Assembly: GCF_000633255.1 (NCBI RefSeq)
Contig: NZ_AYMJ01000013.1
Coordinates: 124,001-188,000 of the forward strand
DNA from: Pseudomonas sp. H1h
GTDB taxonomy: Bacteria > Pseudomonadota > Gammaproteobacteria > Pseudomonadales > Pseudomonadaceae
Reading direction: 5' to 3'
DNA length: 64,000 bases
The position numbers and the translations under genes are program-made. A model generated the notes under the pieces. It had not been told where the DNA came from. It searched no databases and worked only from the letters and a program-made list of their open reading frames with translations. How positions within the stretch are numbered: the first letter of the stretch is position 1; the number at the start of each line of letters is the position of its first letter. Below, in pieces: positions 18,828-27,617 of this stretch.

Positions 18828-20801
18828 TCATTCACTGGTAAGGGCCGTGACCGGGTCGAGCCGGGCAGCTTTGCGGGCAGGCATGAAGCCGAAGACAACA
18901 CCGGTCACCAACGCGCAGCCGAATGCGCCGAGCACCGCCATCAACGAGAACGCGACGGCGACTTCGCTGAGGATCAGCACGCCGCCGACGATCAGCGCCA
19001 GGGCAATGCCGGCAATCCCGCCGACCACCGAGAGCATCACCGCTTCGGTGAGGAACTGGCGCAGGATGTCGCGCTGGCGAGCGCCGGTGGCCATGCGGAT
19101 GCCGATCTCGCGGGTCCGTTCGCGCACGGTCATGAGCATGATGTTCATCACGCCGATGCCGCCGACCAGCAGCGAAATCGCGGCAATCGAACCGAGCATC
19201 AGCGACAGGGTGTTCTGGGTGCGCGCCTCGGCCTGGATCATCGCGGCGTTATTGGTCAGTTCGAAATCCTTCTTGCCGTTGTGCAGGCGCAGCATCATGC
19301 GCTCGATGGCCTGCTCGGTTTCCTTGACCTTGCGCGCATCGGCGGCGGCAATCGCCACGTACTCGGGGTTGTAGGTGCCGAACAACCGCGTGCTGGCGGC
19401 GGAGTAGGGCACGGCGATGCGGTCGTCGCTGTCGGAATCGCCGGAGCTGGCGCCTTTTTCCGCGAGCACGCCGACCACTTGAAACGGCACATTCTCGATC
19501 AGGATGTATTGGCCGATCGGGTTGGCGACATCCTTGAGCAGCTTGGTCCGGACCTTGTGCCCGATCACTGCCACGGCGGCACCGGCGGCTTCATCGGCGG
19601 CAGTGAAATAGCTGCCTTCGGCCACCGGCCAGTTGAAGATTTTCGGGAAGTTGGTGTCGTTGCCGCCGACATAACTGTTGTGGTCGAGGTTGCCGAAACG
19701 CACCACCGCTTCGGCGCCGTTGACCGGCATGATCTGCTTGATCAGCGGCAGGGTGGCGAGCACCGCCAGATCGTCCAGAGTGACGATGCCCAAGGGCGCC
19801 CGTGGATGCGGGGACGCACCGCTCAAGTAAATGATGTTCGAGCCGAACGCGCCCATTTGCGCCATCACCTGGCGCTTGCTGCCTTCGCCGACCGCCAGCA
19901 TGACCACCACCGACGCCACGCCGATGATGATCCCGAGCAGGGTCAGCGCGGTGCGAAAGCGGTTGATCCACATCACCCGCCATGCCGCGTGCAGGGCATC
20001 GACCAATTCACCTTTCCAGGCGCCGGTAGCTTCGGCGCCCTCGGCCAGGCGCTTGCGCAGGTCGACCGCTTGCAGGGCGCCGGGGTTGGCGCTGGTCTGG
20101 GCGTCGGGGTTGTCGCGGGCGCTGTCGCTGATGATCAGGCCGTCACGAATTTCGATGATGCGCTTGGCTCGGGCGGCGACTTCGCGGTCGTGGGTGATGA
20201 GGATCACCACGTGGCCCTGGCTCGCCAGTTCGTCGAGCAGTGCCATCACCTCTTTGCCGCTGTGGCTGTCGAGGGCGCCGGTGGGTTCGTCGGCGAGGAT
20301 GATGTGGCCGCCGTTCATCAGCGCCCGGGCAATCGACACCCGTTGCTGCTGACCGCCGGACAACTGATGCGGACGGTTGCCGGTGCGCGAGGCCAGACCG
20401 AGCCGGTCGAGCAGGGCAGCGGCGCGGGCGTGACGTTCGGCGGCGGGGGTGCCGGCATAGATCGCCGGCATTTCGACGTTTTCCTGGGCCGAGCCGGATG
20501 GAATCAGGTGATAGCCCTGAAACACAAAGCCGAAGGCTTCGCGACGCAGCCACGCCAGCTCGTCACTGTCGAGGCCGGCGACGTTTTCCCCGGCAAAGCG
20601 GTACTCGCCGGAGGTTGGGCGGTCGAGGCAGCCGAGGATGTTCATCAGGGTCGATTTGCCGGAGCCGGAAGCGCCGACAATCGCCACGAACTCACCGGCG
20701 TGGATCGACAGGTCGATGCCGCGCAGCACGTGAACCTCGGGGGCGTCGCCGCCACCGTAGGATTTGCGGATGTCCTGCAGGTCGATCAGAGGCGTTTGCA
20801 T
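18828..20801 (-). CDS. pvdT: PvdT, MacB-type ATPase-permease of the PvdRT-OpmQ efflux system
   Basis: PvdT is the inner-membrane ATP-driven component of the pyoverdine recycling pump (657 aa). The N-terminal ATPase domain has Walker [10 protein letters not shown] (43-51), signature LSGGQQQR and Walker [16 protein letters not shown] linker is followed by a FtsX/MacB permease with a first membrane helix near residue 285 ([23 protein letters not shown]), a large periplasmic domain, and three C-terminal helices. Its ATG directly abuts the pvdR stop codon. Confidence 0.95.
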   Translation of the reverse strand: MQTPLIDLQDIRKSYGGGDAPEVHVLRGIDLSIHAGEFVAIVGASGSGKSTLMNILGCLDRPTSGEYRFAGENVAGLDSDELAWLRREAFGFVFQGYHLIPSGSAQENVEMPAIYAGTPAAERHARAAALLDRLGLASRTGNRPHQLSGGQQQRVSIARALMNGGHIILADEPTGALDSHSGKEVMALLDELASQGHVVILITHDREVAARAKRIIEIRDGLIISDSARDNPDAQTSANPGALQAVDLRKRLAEGAEATGAWKGELVDALHAAWRVMWINRFRTALTLLGIIIGVASVVVMLAVGEGSKRQVMAQMGAFGSNIIYLSGASPHPRAPLGIVTLDDLAVLATLPLIKQIMPVNGAEAVVRFGNLDHNSYVGGNDTNFPKIFNWPVAEGSYFTAADEAAGAAVAVIGHKVRTKLLKDVANPIGQYILIENVPFQVVGVLAEKGASSGDSDSDDRIAVPYSAASTRLFGTYNPEYVAIAAADARKVKETEQAIERMMLRLHNGKKDFELTNNAAMIQAEARTQNTLSLMLGSIAAISLLVGGIGVMNIMLMTVRERTREIGIRMATGARQRDILRQFLTEAVMLSVVGGIAGIALALIVGGVLILSEVAVAFSLMAVLGAFGCALVTGVVFGFMPARKAARLDPVTALTSE

Positions 20802-21974
20802 TCAGCCCCCGTTGCCGTCGGCCGGGCCGATCAGCAGGTGATCGCCTTCGTTGAGGCCGTCGACAATCTGTACCTTGAGTCGGTCGCTGATGCCGGTGCG
20901 CACCTCGCGGTGCTGGATGTCGCCATTGGCAGCGATCACCTGTGCGGTCTGCAGGTTGGCGGTGGCGCTGCCCTGCAATGCGGCGACCGGCGCGGTGAGT
21001 ACGTCCCTGGCCTGGTCGGCGACGAAAAACACCTGGGTGGTCATCTCGGCCATCAAGGCGTTGTCGGCGTTATCGACGTCGAGCAGCACGGTGTACAACA
21101 CCACCCGCGCGCTGCCGCTTTTGCTGGTGCTGGCCGGGCTGCCGCCGCCCTGGCTGGTCTGATCCAGTGGCTTGGGCGGCACCGGCAGAATCTGCCGCAC
21201 AGTGCTGCTCCAGCGTCGCTGACCGCCGCTGAGGGTAGTGAAGTAGGCGGTCATGCCCGGTTTGACGTGGCCGATGTCGGCCTCGGACACCTCGGCCCAC
21301 ACGGTCATCGGCGACAGTTTGGCGATGCGCAGGATCAGCGGTGTCTGTTGTTGCGCGTTGAGGGTCTGGCCTTCGCGGGCGTCGAGGGCGACCACGGTGC
21401 CGGCCATCGGCGCGTAGATCCGGGTGTAGCCGAGTTCGGCCTGATCGCTGCGCAGGCTGGCTTCGGCCTGGCGGATCTGTGCCTGGAACATGTCGATGCG
21501 CGCCTGAGTGGCTTTCAGTTCGGCGCGGGCGGTCTGCACGTCCTCTTCGCGGGTGGCGCCGCCGGCGGCCAGATGCTGCTGGCGCTGGTACTTCTGTTGC
21601 GCCAGTTCATGCTGGGCGCGTTGTTCCTGCAATTGCGCCTTGAGGTTTTCGATGGAGAAGCGCCCGGCGTCGAGTTTGGCCTTCTGCGTGGACGGATCGA
21701 TTTCCACCAGCAACTGGCCTTCCTTGACCACATCACCGACTTCCACGTGGATTTTCTGGATCTGTCCCGAGGCCTGCGCACCGACATCGACATAGCGTCG
21801 CGGTTGCAGGGTGCCCAGCGCGGTGACGCTGCTTTCGATGTCGCCACGGGTGACTTGTACGGTGGCGAAGCGGTCCCGGCCCGGCGGCATGATTTGCCAC
21901 GCGGCGTAGGCAACAACAGGAATCAGACAAAGGACTACGAGCAGGGCGCGTCGGGCGGGGCGGGGACGTTTCAT
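20802..21974 (-). CDS. pvdR: PvdR, periplasmic adaptor of the PvdRT-OpmQ efflux system
   Basis: PvdR is the membrane-fusion protein linking PvdT to OpmQ (390 aa). It has an N-terminal hydrophobic anchor (ALLVVLCLIPVVAYAAW), lipoyl-type half-motifs (RYVDVGAQASGQIQKIHVEVGDVVKEGQLL), an alpha-helical hairpin (about residues 95-160) and a MacA-like beta domain. The ATG at 21974 was chosen because it leads straight into the membrane segment and has GGAA upstream. It is the first gene of pvdR-pvdT-opmQ behind an exact PvdS box. Confidence 0.94.
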   Translation of the reverse strand: MKRPRPARRALLVVLCLIPVVAYAAWQIMPPGRDRFATVQVTRGDIESSVTALGTLQPRRYVDVGAQASGQIQKIHVEVGDVVKEGQLLVEIDPSTQKAKLDAGRFSIENLKAQLQEQRAQHELAQQKYQRQQHLAAGGATREEDVQTARAELKATQARIDMFQAQIRQAEASLRSDQAELGYTRIYAPMAGTVVALDAREGQTLNAQQQTPLILRIAKLSPMTVWAEVSEADIGHVKPGMTAYFTTLSGGQRRWSSTVRQILPVPPKPLDQTSQGGGSPASTSKSGSARVVLYTVLLDVDNADNALMAEMTTQVFFVADQARDVLTAPVAALQGSATANLQTAQVIAANGDIQHREVRTGISDRLKVQIVDGLNEGDHLLIGPADGNGG

Positions 21975-22083
21975 GCAGGGTTCCGGCCAGTGGAATTCGG
22001 CCCGTCGTTCGGGTACACGCAGAAAGCGGGCAGCCGCTGAACGCTGTCGCAGGGCGCGACAGACACGGGGAGCTGTCCTGTAA

Positions 22084-22107
22084 ACGATGAAAGCTGCGGG
22101 GAATTTA
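22084..22107 (-). promoter_or_regulatory. PvdS box for pvdR-pvdT-opmQ
   Basis: Minus-strand TAAAT (22103-22107), 16 bp, CGT (22084-22086), 110 bp before the pvdR start. Confidence 0.87.
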
Positions 22108-22184
22108 AGCGGAGACACAGGATGTTACAGGTATAGAACGGCACTATTTGGCGGGCAACGACAAACGCCACTTTAAATCTATAT

Positions 22185-22203
22185 GAGAATTACTATAAAT
22201 TAC
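22185..22203 (+). promoter_or_regulatory. Possible Fur box before fpvI
   Basis: GAGAATTACTATAAATTAC resembles Pseudomonas Fur boxes of the GAGAAT-type and lies about 95 bp before the fpvI start. Fur control of fpvI is known in P. aeruginosa. This site is assigned by eye only. Confidence 0.5.
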
Positions 22204-22297
22204 GCACCTCAAGTTGCCACTATCTTGCTACCCCGTAATCGGGGGCTTTCGATCAGTGTGCTCAAGGATCGAATCCGCATCGAAGCGGCCGGGAGTC

Positions 22298-22780
22298 ATG
22301 TTGGAAAACTACTATCGCGAGCTGGTGTGTTTCCTGAACGCCAAGCTCGGCAACCGCCAGGTCGCCGAAGATGTGGTGCATGACGCTTATGTGCGCGTAC
22401 TGGAGCGTTCCAGCGACACGCCGATCGAGCAACCCCGGGCCTTTCTTTATCGCACGGCGTTGAATCTGGTGATCGACGATCATCGGCGCAACGCCTTGCG
22501 CCAGGTCGAACCACTGGAAGTGCTCGACAGCGAAGAGCGCTATTTCACCCCCTCGCCCCACGGCACCCTCGATCATGGCCAGCGTCTGGAGATGCTCCAG
22601 CGCGCATTGGCGGAACTCTCGCCGTTGTGCCGCGACAGTTTTCTGCTGCGCAAGATCGACGGCCTGTCCCACCCTCAGATCGCCGAACATCTGGGCATTT
22701 CCAAGGCGCTGGTGGAAAAACACATCGTCAATGCGATGAAGCATTGCCGCCTGCGCATCAAGCAATGGGATGCCCATTGA
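22298..22780 (+). CDS. fpvI: ECF sigma factor FpvI for ferripyoverdine receptor expression
   Basis: This is an iron-responsive sigma-70 family ECF factor of 160 aa, of the FecI group, expected to direct transcription of fpvA. Region 2 is visible in AEDVVHDAYVRVLE and QPRAFLYRTALNLVIDDHRR. Region 4 is ELSPLCRDSFLLRKIDGLSHPQIAEHLGISKALVEKHI. The ATG at 22298 begins the conserved part; an upstream GTG extension is possible. It lies between pvdR and pvdA as in P. aeruginosa, but the anti-sigma gene fpvR, which sits beside it there, is absent. Confidence 0.87.
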   Translation: MLENYYRELVCFLNAKLGNRQVAEDVVHDAYVRVLERSSDTPIEQPRAFLYRTALNLVIDDHRRNALRQVEPLEVLDSEERYFTPSPHGTLDHGQRLEMLQRALAELSPLCRDSFLLRKIDGLSHPQIAEHLGISKALVEKHIVNAMKHCRLRIKQWDAH

Positions 22781-22791
22781 GCCGGCGTCGT

Positions 22792-22815
22792 TAAATTTTA
22801 TTTCACTGTCCTCGT
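22792..22815 (+). promoter_or_regulatory. PvdS box for pvdA
   Basis: TAAAT (22792-22796), 16 bp, CGT (22813-22815), starting 11 bp after the fpvI stop and 99 bp before the pvdA start. Confidence 0.88.
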
Positions 22816-22914
22816 TCCTACTCAACAGACGACCTGCTGTCCTGCTCAAGGCCGGTCAGGTCACTTAGGCTCTCCTTTCCCCTTGTTGAGGGGTTCATCC
22901 AGAGGACACTGGAA

Positions 22915-24252
22915 ATGACTCAGGCAATTGCATCGCCCATCGTTCACGACCTGATCGGCGTCGGTTTCGGCCCTTCGAACCTGGCGCTGGCCATCGCTCT
23001 GCAAGAGCGCGGCCCGACCCACGGCGAGCTGGATGTGCTGTTCCTCGACAAGCAGGCCGACTACAGCTGGCACGGCAACACCCTGTCGACCCAGAGCGAG
23101 TTGCAGATTTCCTTCCTCAAGGATCTGGTAACCCTGCGCAACCCGACCAGCCCGTACTCGTTCGTCAACTACCTGAAGGCCCACGGCCGTCTGGTTGACT
23201 TCATCAACCTCGGCACCTTCTATCCGTGCCGCATGGAGTACAACGACTACCTGCGCTGGGTCGCCGGGCAGTTCACCGAGCAGAGCCGTTATGGCGAAGA
23301 AGTGCTGACCATCGAGCCGGTGCTGCACAACCATCAGGTTGAAGCGCTGCGCGTGATCTCCCGTGACACCGCAGGCCAGCAATTCGTGCGCACTGCGCGT
23401 TCGGTGGTGGTCAGTGCCGGCGGCACGCCGCGTATTCCCGAAGCGTTCAAGGCGCTCAAGGGCGATAGCCGCGTGTTCCACCACTCGCAGTACCTTTCGC
23501 AGATGGCCAAACAGCCGTGTGTGAACAATCAACCGATGAGCATCGCGATCATCGGCGGCGGGCAGAGCGCGGCGGAAGCGTTCATCGACCTCAATGATTC
23601 GTTCCCGTCGGTACAGGTCGACATGATCCTGCGCGGCTCGGCCCTCAAGCCTGCCGACGACAGCCCGTTCGTCAACGAAGTGTTCTCGCCAGAGTTCACC
23701 GACCTGGTGTTCCAGCAGAACAGCGCCGAGCGTGAACGTCTGGTCAACGAGTACCACAACACCAACTATTCGGTGGTGGACATCGACCTGATCGAACGCA
23801 TCTACGGCATCTTCTATCGTCAGAAAGTCTCGGGCATTGCCCGTCATGCGTTCCGCACCCTGACCACCGTCGAGAAAGCCACCGCCACCGAGCGCGGCAT
23901 CGAACTGGCGGTGCGCAACAACGCCACCGGCGAAGTCACCGTGCGCATCTACGACGCCGTGGTGCTGGCCACCGGTTACGAGCGCCAGATGCACCGCAAA
24001 CTGCTGGCGCCGCTGCAAGAGTACCTGGGCGACTTCGAGGTTGATCGCAACTACAAACTGATCACCGACGAGCGCTGCAAGGCCGGTCTGTACATGCAGG
24101 GCTTTTGCCAGGCCAGCCATGGCCTGAGCGACACACTGCTGTCGGTGTTGCCGGTGCGTGCTGACGAGATTGCCGGCTCGCTGTATGAGCATGGCAAGAA
24201 CCGCGGGCACAGCCGTTCGATGGCGGATCTGTTGTTGGCGACTGCCAGCTGA
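22915..24252 (+). CDS. pvdA: L-ornithine N5-monooxygenase PvdA
   Basis: PvdA hydroxylates the ornithine side chain with FAD and NADPH, the first committed step towards the hydroxamate ligand of pyoverdine. The 445-aa product has the FAD motif GVGFGPSNLALAIAL near residue 15, the NADPH motif IAIIGGGQSAAEAF near residue 205, and the family motif DxxxLATGYE (DAVVLATGYERQ). SD AGAGGA precedes the ATG. An exact PvdS box lies upstream. Confidence 0.96.
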   Translation: MTQAIASPIVHDLIGVGFGPSNLALAIALQERGPTHGELDVLFLDKQADYSWHGNTLSTQSELQISFLKDLVTLRNPTSPYSFVNYLKAHGRLVDFINLGTFYPCRMEYNDYLRWVAGQFTEQSRYGEEVLTIEPVLHNHQVEALRVISRDTAGQQFVRTARSVVVSAGGTPRIPEAFKALKGDSRVFHHSQYLSQMAKQPCVNNQPMSIAIIGGGQSAAEAFIDLNDSFPSVQVDMILRGSALKPADDSPFVNEVFSPEFTDLVFQQNSAERERLVNEYHNTNYSVVDIDLIERIYGIFYRQKVSGIARHAFRTLTTVEKATATERGIELAVRNNATGEVTVRIYDAVVLATGYERQMHRKLLAPLQEYLGDFEVDRNYKLITDERCKAGLYMQGFCQASHGLSDTLLSVLPVRADEIAGSLYEHGKNRGHSRSMADLLLATAS

Positions 24253-24269
24253 TTTTTGAGCGCCTGACA

Positions 24270-24373
24270 CACCGCTTTCGCGAGCAAGCCCGCTCCCACA
24301 GGGGATCTTCATTGAACACAGATTTTGTGGTCAGCAGAGATCCAGTGTGGGAGCGGGCTTGCTCGCGAAGAGG
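24270..24373. repeat. REPIN after pvdA
   Basis: An inverted copy (24270-24304, GCGAGCAAGCCCGCTCCCAC) faces a direct copy (24345-24373, GTGGGAGCGGGCTTGCTCGC). Confidence 0.87.
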
Positions 24374-24508
24374 CCTTCAAATACACCGCAAAAACTCATT
24401 CCTGAACCCTTCCTGAACATCCCCGACATTCCCCGATACACCTCCTTTCCCGGGTTTACTCTCGCATCATCGAGGCGTAAGCTTCGCGCGTTTTCATCAA
24501 TAGCGGAG

Positions 24509-24782
24509 ACCCACAGTGGGTACTTGTTCGAGTGACAGTTGTCGGCCGGTCTCGGTAACCGGCAGATTCTCGGCAAGATAACGCGCAGCCTTTCTCTGCC
24601 GTTGTCTCGCCGTAAAGCGAGCAGCGGCATCCCGATCATGACCAGCAAGGTCATGTCCCGACGTCCTTCTCATCGACACTGAAAAGTGTGGTTTCGACCT
24701 TTATGGTCGTCATCGCAACTCTATCGACACGCCAGTCTTTCCTGACTGGCGCGCCAAGCCTTGCCGTGCCGGTTTTTCCGGC
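24509..24782 (+). promoter_or_regulatory. Highly structured mgtA leader with at least eight consecutive hairpins
   Basis: The 469-bp gap before mgtA has short perfect stems in series. They are ACCC/GGGT (24509-24521), GCCGGT/ACCGGC (24545-24563), a long TGCCGTTG...CTCGC stem (24597-24629) and CATGACC/GGTCATG (24637-24655). Next come ACACT/AGTGT with a GAAA loop (24676-24689), CGACC/GGTCG (24695-24709), CGCCAGTC/GACTGGCG (24730-24751) and GCCGG/CCGGC (24768-24782). Long mgtA leaders that sense magnesium are known in enterobacteria. Whether this one does is an inference. I did not recognise the M-box consensus. Confidence 0.55.
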
Positions 24783-24841
24783 GCACGAGGCGCGGTCGTA
24801 CCTGCTCGACGGTTTCCCGGCTGACCATAGGGGCAACAGCC

Positions 24842-27541
24842 ATGAAACTTACGCTCAAGGAATTTTTCGCAGGTTTCCTGCGTACACGCCACATCGCCCG
24901 GCACTTCCGCCGTCTGGCGCTGCTGGAGTCAATCAACGACACCACGGTCAGCCGTGAAGTGCCGCCCACCCTGGCCAACACCCTGGTCGATGCGGCCCAT
25001 CGCGACAGCGGCGAACTGCTGTCTTCGCTGGGCACCCACACTGACGGCCTGACTGACTTTGAAGTCGACGCACTGCGAGCGCAGTACGGCCTCAATGAAG
25101 TCGAACACGAGCAGCCGCTGCCGTGGTGGACCCACCTGTGGCACTGCTACAAAAACCCGTTCAACCTGCTGCTGACCCTGTTGGCGGTAATCTCCTGGCT
25201 GACCGAAGACCTGAAAGCCGCCACCGTGATTTTCTCGATGGTGGTGCTGTCGACGCTGCTGCGTTTCTGGCAGGAAAGCAAATCCAACCAGGCCGCCGAC
25301 GCGCTCAAGGCCTTGGTCAGCAACACCGCCACGGTGATGCGCCGCGATGAGCCGCGCATCGAACTGCCGATCAAGCAATTGGTACCGGGCGACCTGATCG
25401 TGCTGTCGGCCGGCGACATGATTCCAGCCGACTGCCGGGTATTGAGCGCCAAGGATCTGTTCGTCAGCCAAGCGGCGATGACCGGCGAATCGATGCCGGT
25501 GGAGAAATTTGCGCGCCAGGCCGACCGCGACACGCGCAATCCGCTGGAGCTGGACAACATCCTGTTCATGGGCACCAACGTGGTGTCCGGCACCGCCGTG
25601 GCAGTGATTCTCACCACCGGCAACAGCACCTATTTCGGTGCCTTGGCGCAACGGGTCGGTGCGACTGATCGGGCAGTGACGTCGTTCCAGCTGGGCGTGA
25701 ACAAAGTCAGCTGGCTGCTGATCCGTTTCATGTTCGTCATGGCGCCGCTGGTTCTGTTCATCAACGGGTTCACCAAGGGTGACTGGACCGAAGCGCTGCT
25801 GTTTGCGCTGTCGATCGCCGTCGGCCTGACCCCGGAAATGCTGCCGATGATCGTCACCTCGACGCTGGCCAAAGGCGCGGTGTTCCTGTCGCGCAAGAAA
25901 GTCATCGTCAAGCGCCTGGATGCGATCCAGAACTTCGGCGCGATGGACGTACTGTGCACTGACAAGACCGGCACCCTGACTCAGGACAAGATTTTCCTCG
26001 CACGCAACGTCGACGTCTGGGGTGACGATTCCGACGACGTACTGGAAATGGCCTACCTCAATAGCTACTACCAGACCGGGTTGAAAAACCTGCTCGATGT
26101 AGCGGTGCTGGAGCATGTGGAAGTCCACCGTGAGCTGAAAGTCGGCACGGCGTTTCGCAAGGTCGATGAGATCCCGTTCGACTTCAATCGTCGGCGCATG
26201 TCGGTGGTGGTCGAAGGGCGCGGCGAGCCGCATCTGCTGATCTGCAAAGGCGCGGTGGAAGAAGTGCTGGCAGTGTGCACCCGTGTGCAGCACGGTGACG
26301 TCGAGGAAGCCTTGAGCGATGAATTGCTGACCCGGATTCGTCAGGTCACTGCAGCATTCAACGCTGAAGGCTTGCGCGTGGTGGCGGTGGCTGCCCGTTC
26401 GATGCCGCAAGGTCGTGACACTTACAGCCTGGCGGATGAGCAGGAGCTGACGCTGATCGGTTACGTGGCCTTCCTTGATCCACCGAAGGAAAGCACCGCG
26501 CCGGCGCTCAAGGCGCTGGCCGAGCATGGCGTGGCGGTCAAAGTGCTGACCGGCGATAACGAGCTGGTGACGGCGAAGATCTGCCGCGAAGTCGGCCTCG
26601 CGCAGCAAGGCTTGCTGCTGGGCAACGATGTCGAGCGCATGAGCGATGCCGAACTGGCCGTGGCGGTGGAGAACACCAACGTGTTCGCCAAGCTGACGCC
26701 GTCGCACAAGGAGCGCATCGTGCGCATCCTCAAAGGCAACGGGCATGTGGTCGGTTTCATGGGCGACGGCATCAACGACGCCCCGGCGCTGCGCACTGCC
26801 GACATCGGGATCTCGGTCGACAGCGCGGTGGACATCGCCAAGGAAGCCGCCGACATCATCCTGCTGGAAAAGAGCCTGATGGTGCTGGAGGAGGGCGTGC
26901 TCGAAGGGCGTCGGACCTTCGCCAACATGCTCAAGTACATCAAGATGACCGCCAGCTCCAACTTCGGCAACGTGTTCTCGGTACTGGTGGCCAGTGCGTT
27001 CATCCCGTTCCTGCCGATGCTGCCGATGCACCTGCTGGTACAGAACCTGCTCTATGACATTTCGCAGATCGCGATTCCGTTCGACAACGTCGACGAGGAG
27101 ATGCTGAAAAAGCCGCAACGCTGGCAGCCGGGGGATGTTGGACGCTTCATGCTGTTCTTCGGCCCGATCAGTTCGATCTTTGACATCCTGACGTTCGCCT
27201 TGATGTGGTATGTGTTTGATGCCAACACGCCGGATCACCAGACCCTGTTCCAGTCCGGCTGGTTCGTGGTGGGGCTGCTGACCCAGACACTGATCGTGCA
27301 CATGATCCGCACGCCGAAGATTCCGTTCCTGCAAAGCCGTGCAGCCATGCCGCTGCTGGTGATGACCGGGATCATCATGGCGGTCGGGATCTTCCTGCCG
27401 ATGGGGCCGCTGGCCAACTACTTCAAACTGCAGGCGCTGCCGTCGATGTACTTTGTGTTCCTGCCGATGATCCTGCTGGCGTACATGGCGCTGACCCAGG
27501 CGGTGAAGGGCTTCTACATCCGCCGGTTCGGCTGGCAATAA
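24842..27541 (+). CDS. mgtA: Magnesium-importing P-type ATPase MgtA
   Basis: MgtA is the inner-membrane P-type ATPase that imports Mg2+ under limitation (899 aa). It has the phosphorylation motif DKTGTLT with Asp374, the actuator motif MTGESMPVEK, and the hinge motif GDGINDAPALRTADIGIS. Membrane helices flank the cytoplasmic domains (for example NPFNLLLTLLAVISWL and LLIRFMFVMAPLVLFING), with a six-helix C-terminal block. The ATG at 24842 has AGGGG upstream and starts the conserved N terminus MKLTLKEFF. It follows the structured leader and precedes mgtC. Confidence 0.95.
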   Translation: MKLTLKEFFAGFLRTRHIARHFRRLALLESINDTTVSREVPPTLANTLVDAAHRDSGELLSSLGTHTDGLTDFEVDALRAQYGLNEVEHEQPLPWWTHLWHCYKNPFNLLLTLLAVISWLTEDLKAATVIFSMVVLSTLLRFWQESKSNQAADALKALVSNTATVMRRDEPRIELPIKQLVPGDLIVLSAGDMIPADCRVLSAKDLFVSQAAMTGESMPVEKFARQADRDTRNPLELDNILFMGTNVVSGTAVAVILTTGNSTYFGALAQRVGATDRAVTSFQLGVNKVSWLLIRFMFVMAPLVLFINGFTKGDWTEALLFALSIAVGLTPEMLPMIVTSTLAKGAVFLSRKKVIVKRLDAIQNFGAMDVLCTDKTGTLTQDKIFLARNVDVWGDDSDDVLEMAYLNSYYQTGLKNLLDVAVLEHVEVHRELKVGTAFRKVDEIPFDFNRRRMSVVVEGRGEPHLLICKGAVEEVLAVCTRVQHGDVEEALSDELLTRIRQVTAAFNAEGLRVVAVAARSMPQGRDTYSLADEQELTLIGYVAFLDPPKESTAPALKALAEHGVAVKVLTGDNELVTAKICREVGLAQQGLLLGNDVERMSDAELAVAVENTNVFAKLTPSHKERIVRILKGNGHVVGFMGDGINDAPALRTADIGISVDSAVDIAKEAADIILLEKSLMVLEEGVLEGRRTFANMLKYIKMTASSNFGNVFSVLVASAFIPFLPMLPMHLLVQNLLYDISQIAIPFDNVDEEMLKKPQRWQPGDVGRFMLFFGPISSIFDILTFALMWYVFDANTPDHQTLFQSGWFVVGLLTQTLIVHMIRTPKIPFLQSRAAMPLLVMTGIIMAVGIFLPMGPLANYFKLQALPSMYFVFLPMILLAYMALTQAVKGFYIRRFGWQ

Positions 27542-27560
27542 CAGCAGGACAACACTGTTT

Positions 27561-27590
27561 CCCTGTGGGAGCGGGTTTGCTCCCACAGGG
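27561..27590. repeat. Perfect 12-bp REP-like hairpin between mgtA and mgtC
   Basis: CCCTGTGGGAGC (27561-27572) and its exact complement (27579-27590) close a 6-nt loop GGGTTT in the 76-bp space between mgtA and mgtC. The stem resembles the arm of the local REP family. No strong T tract follows at once, but TTTTTT occurs 10-15 bp on, so it may act as a weak terminator or an mRNA stabiliser. Confidence 0.75.
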
Positions 27591-27617
27591 GATTTGTGTT
27601 TTTTCAAGGAGATGACG

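Noticed and set aside
24688..24957. 89-codon frame overlapping the mgtA start as an MgtL-like leader peptide
   Set aside because: It starts with GTG without a ribosome site, runs out of frame into mgtA, and is not short or clearly proline-rich like known leader peptides. It remains possible only as a coupling frame.
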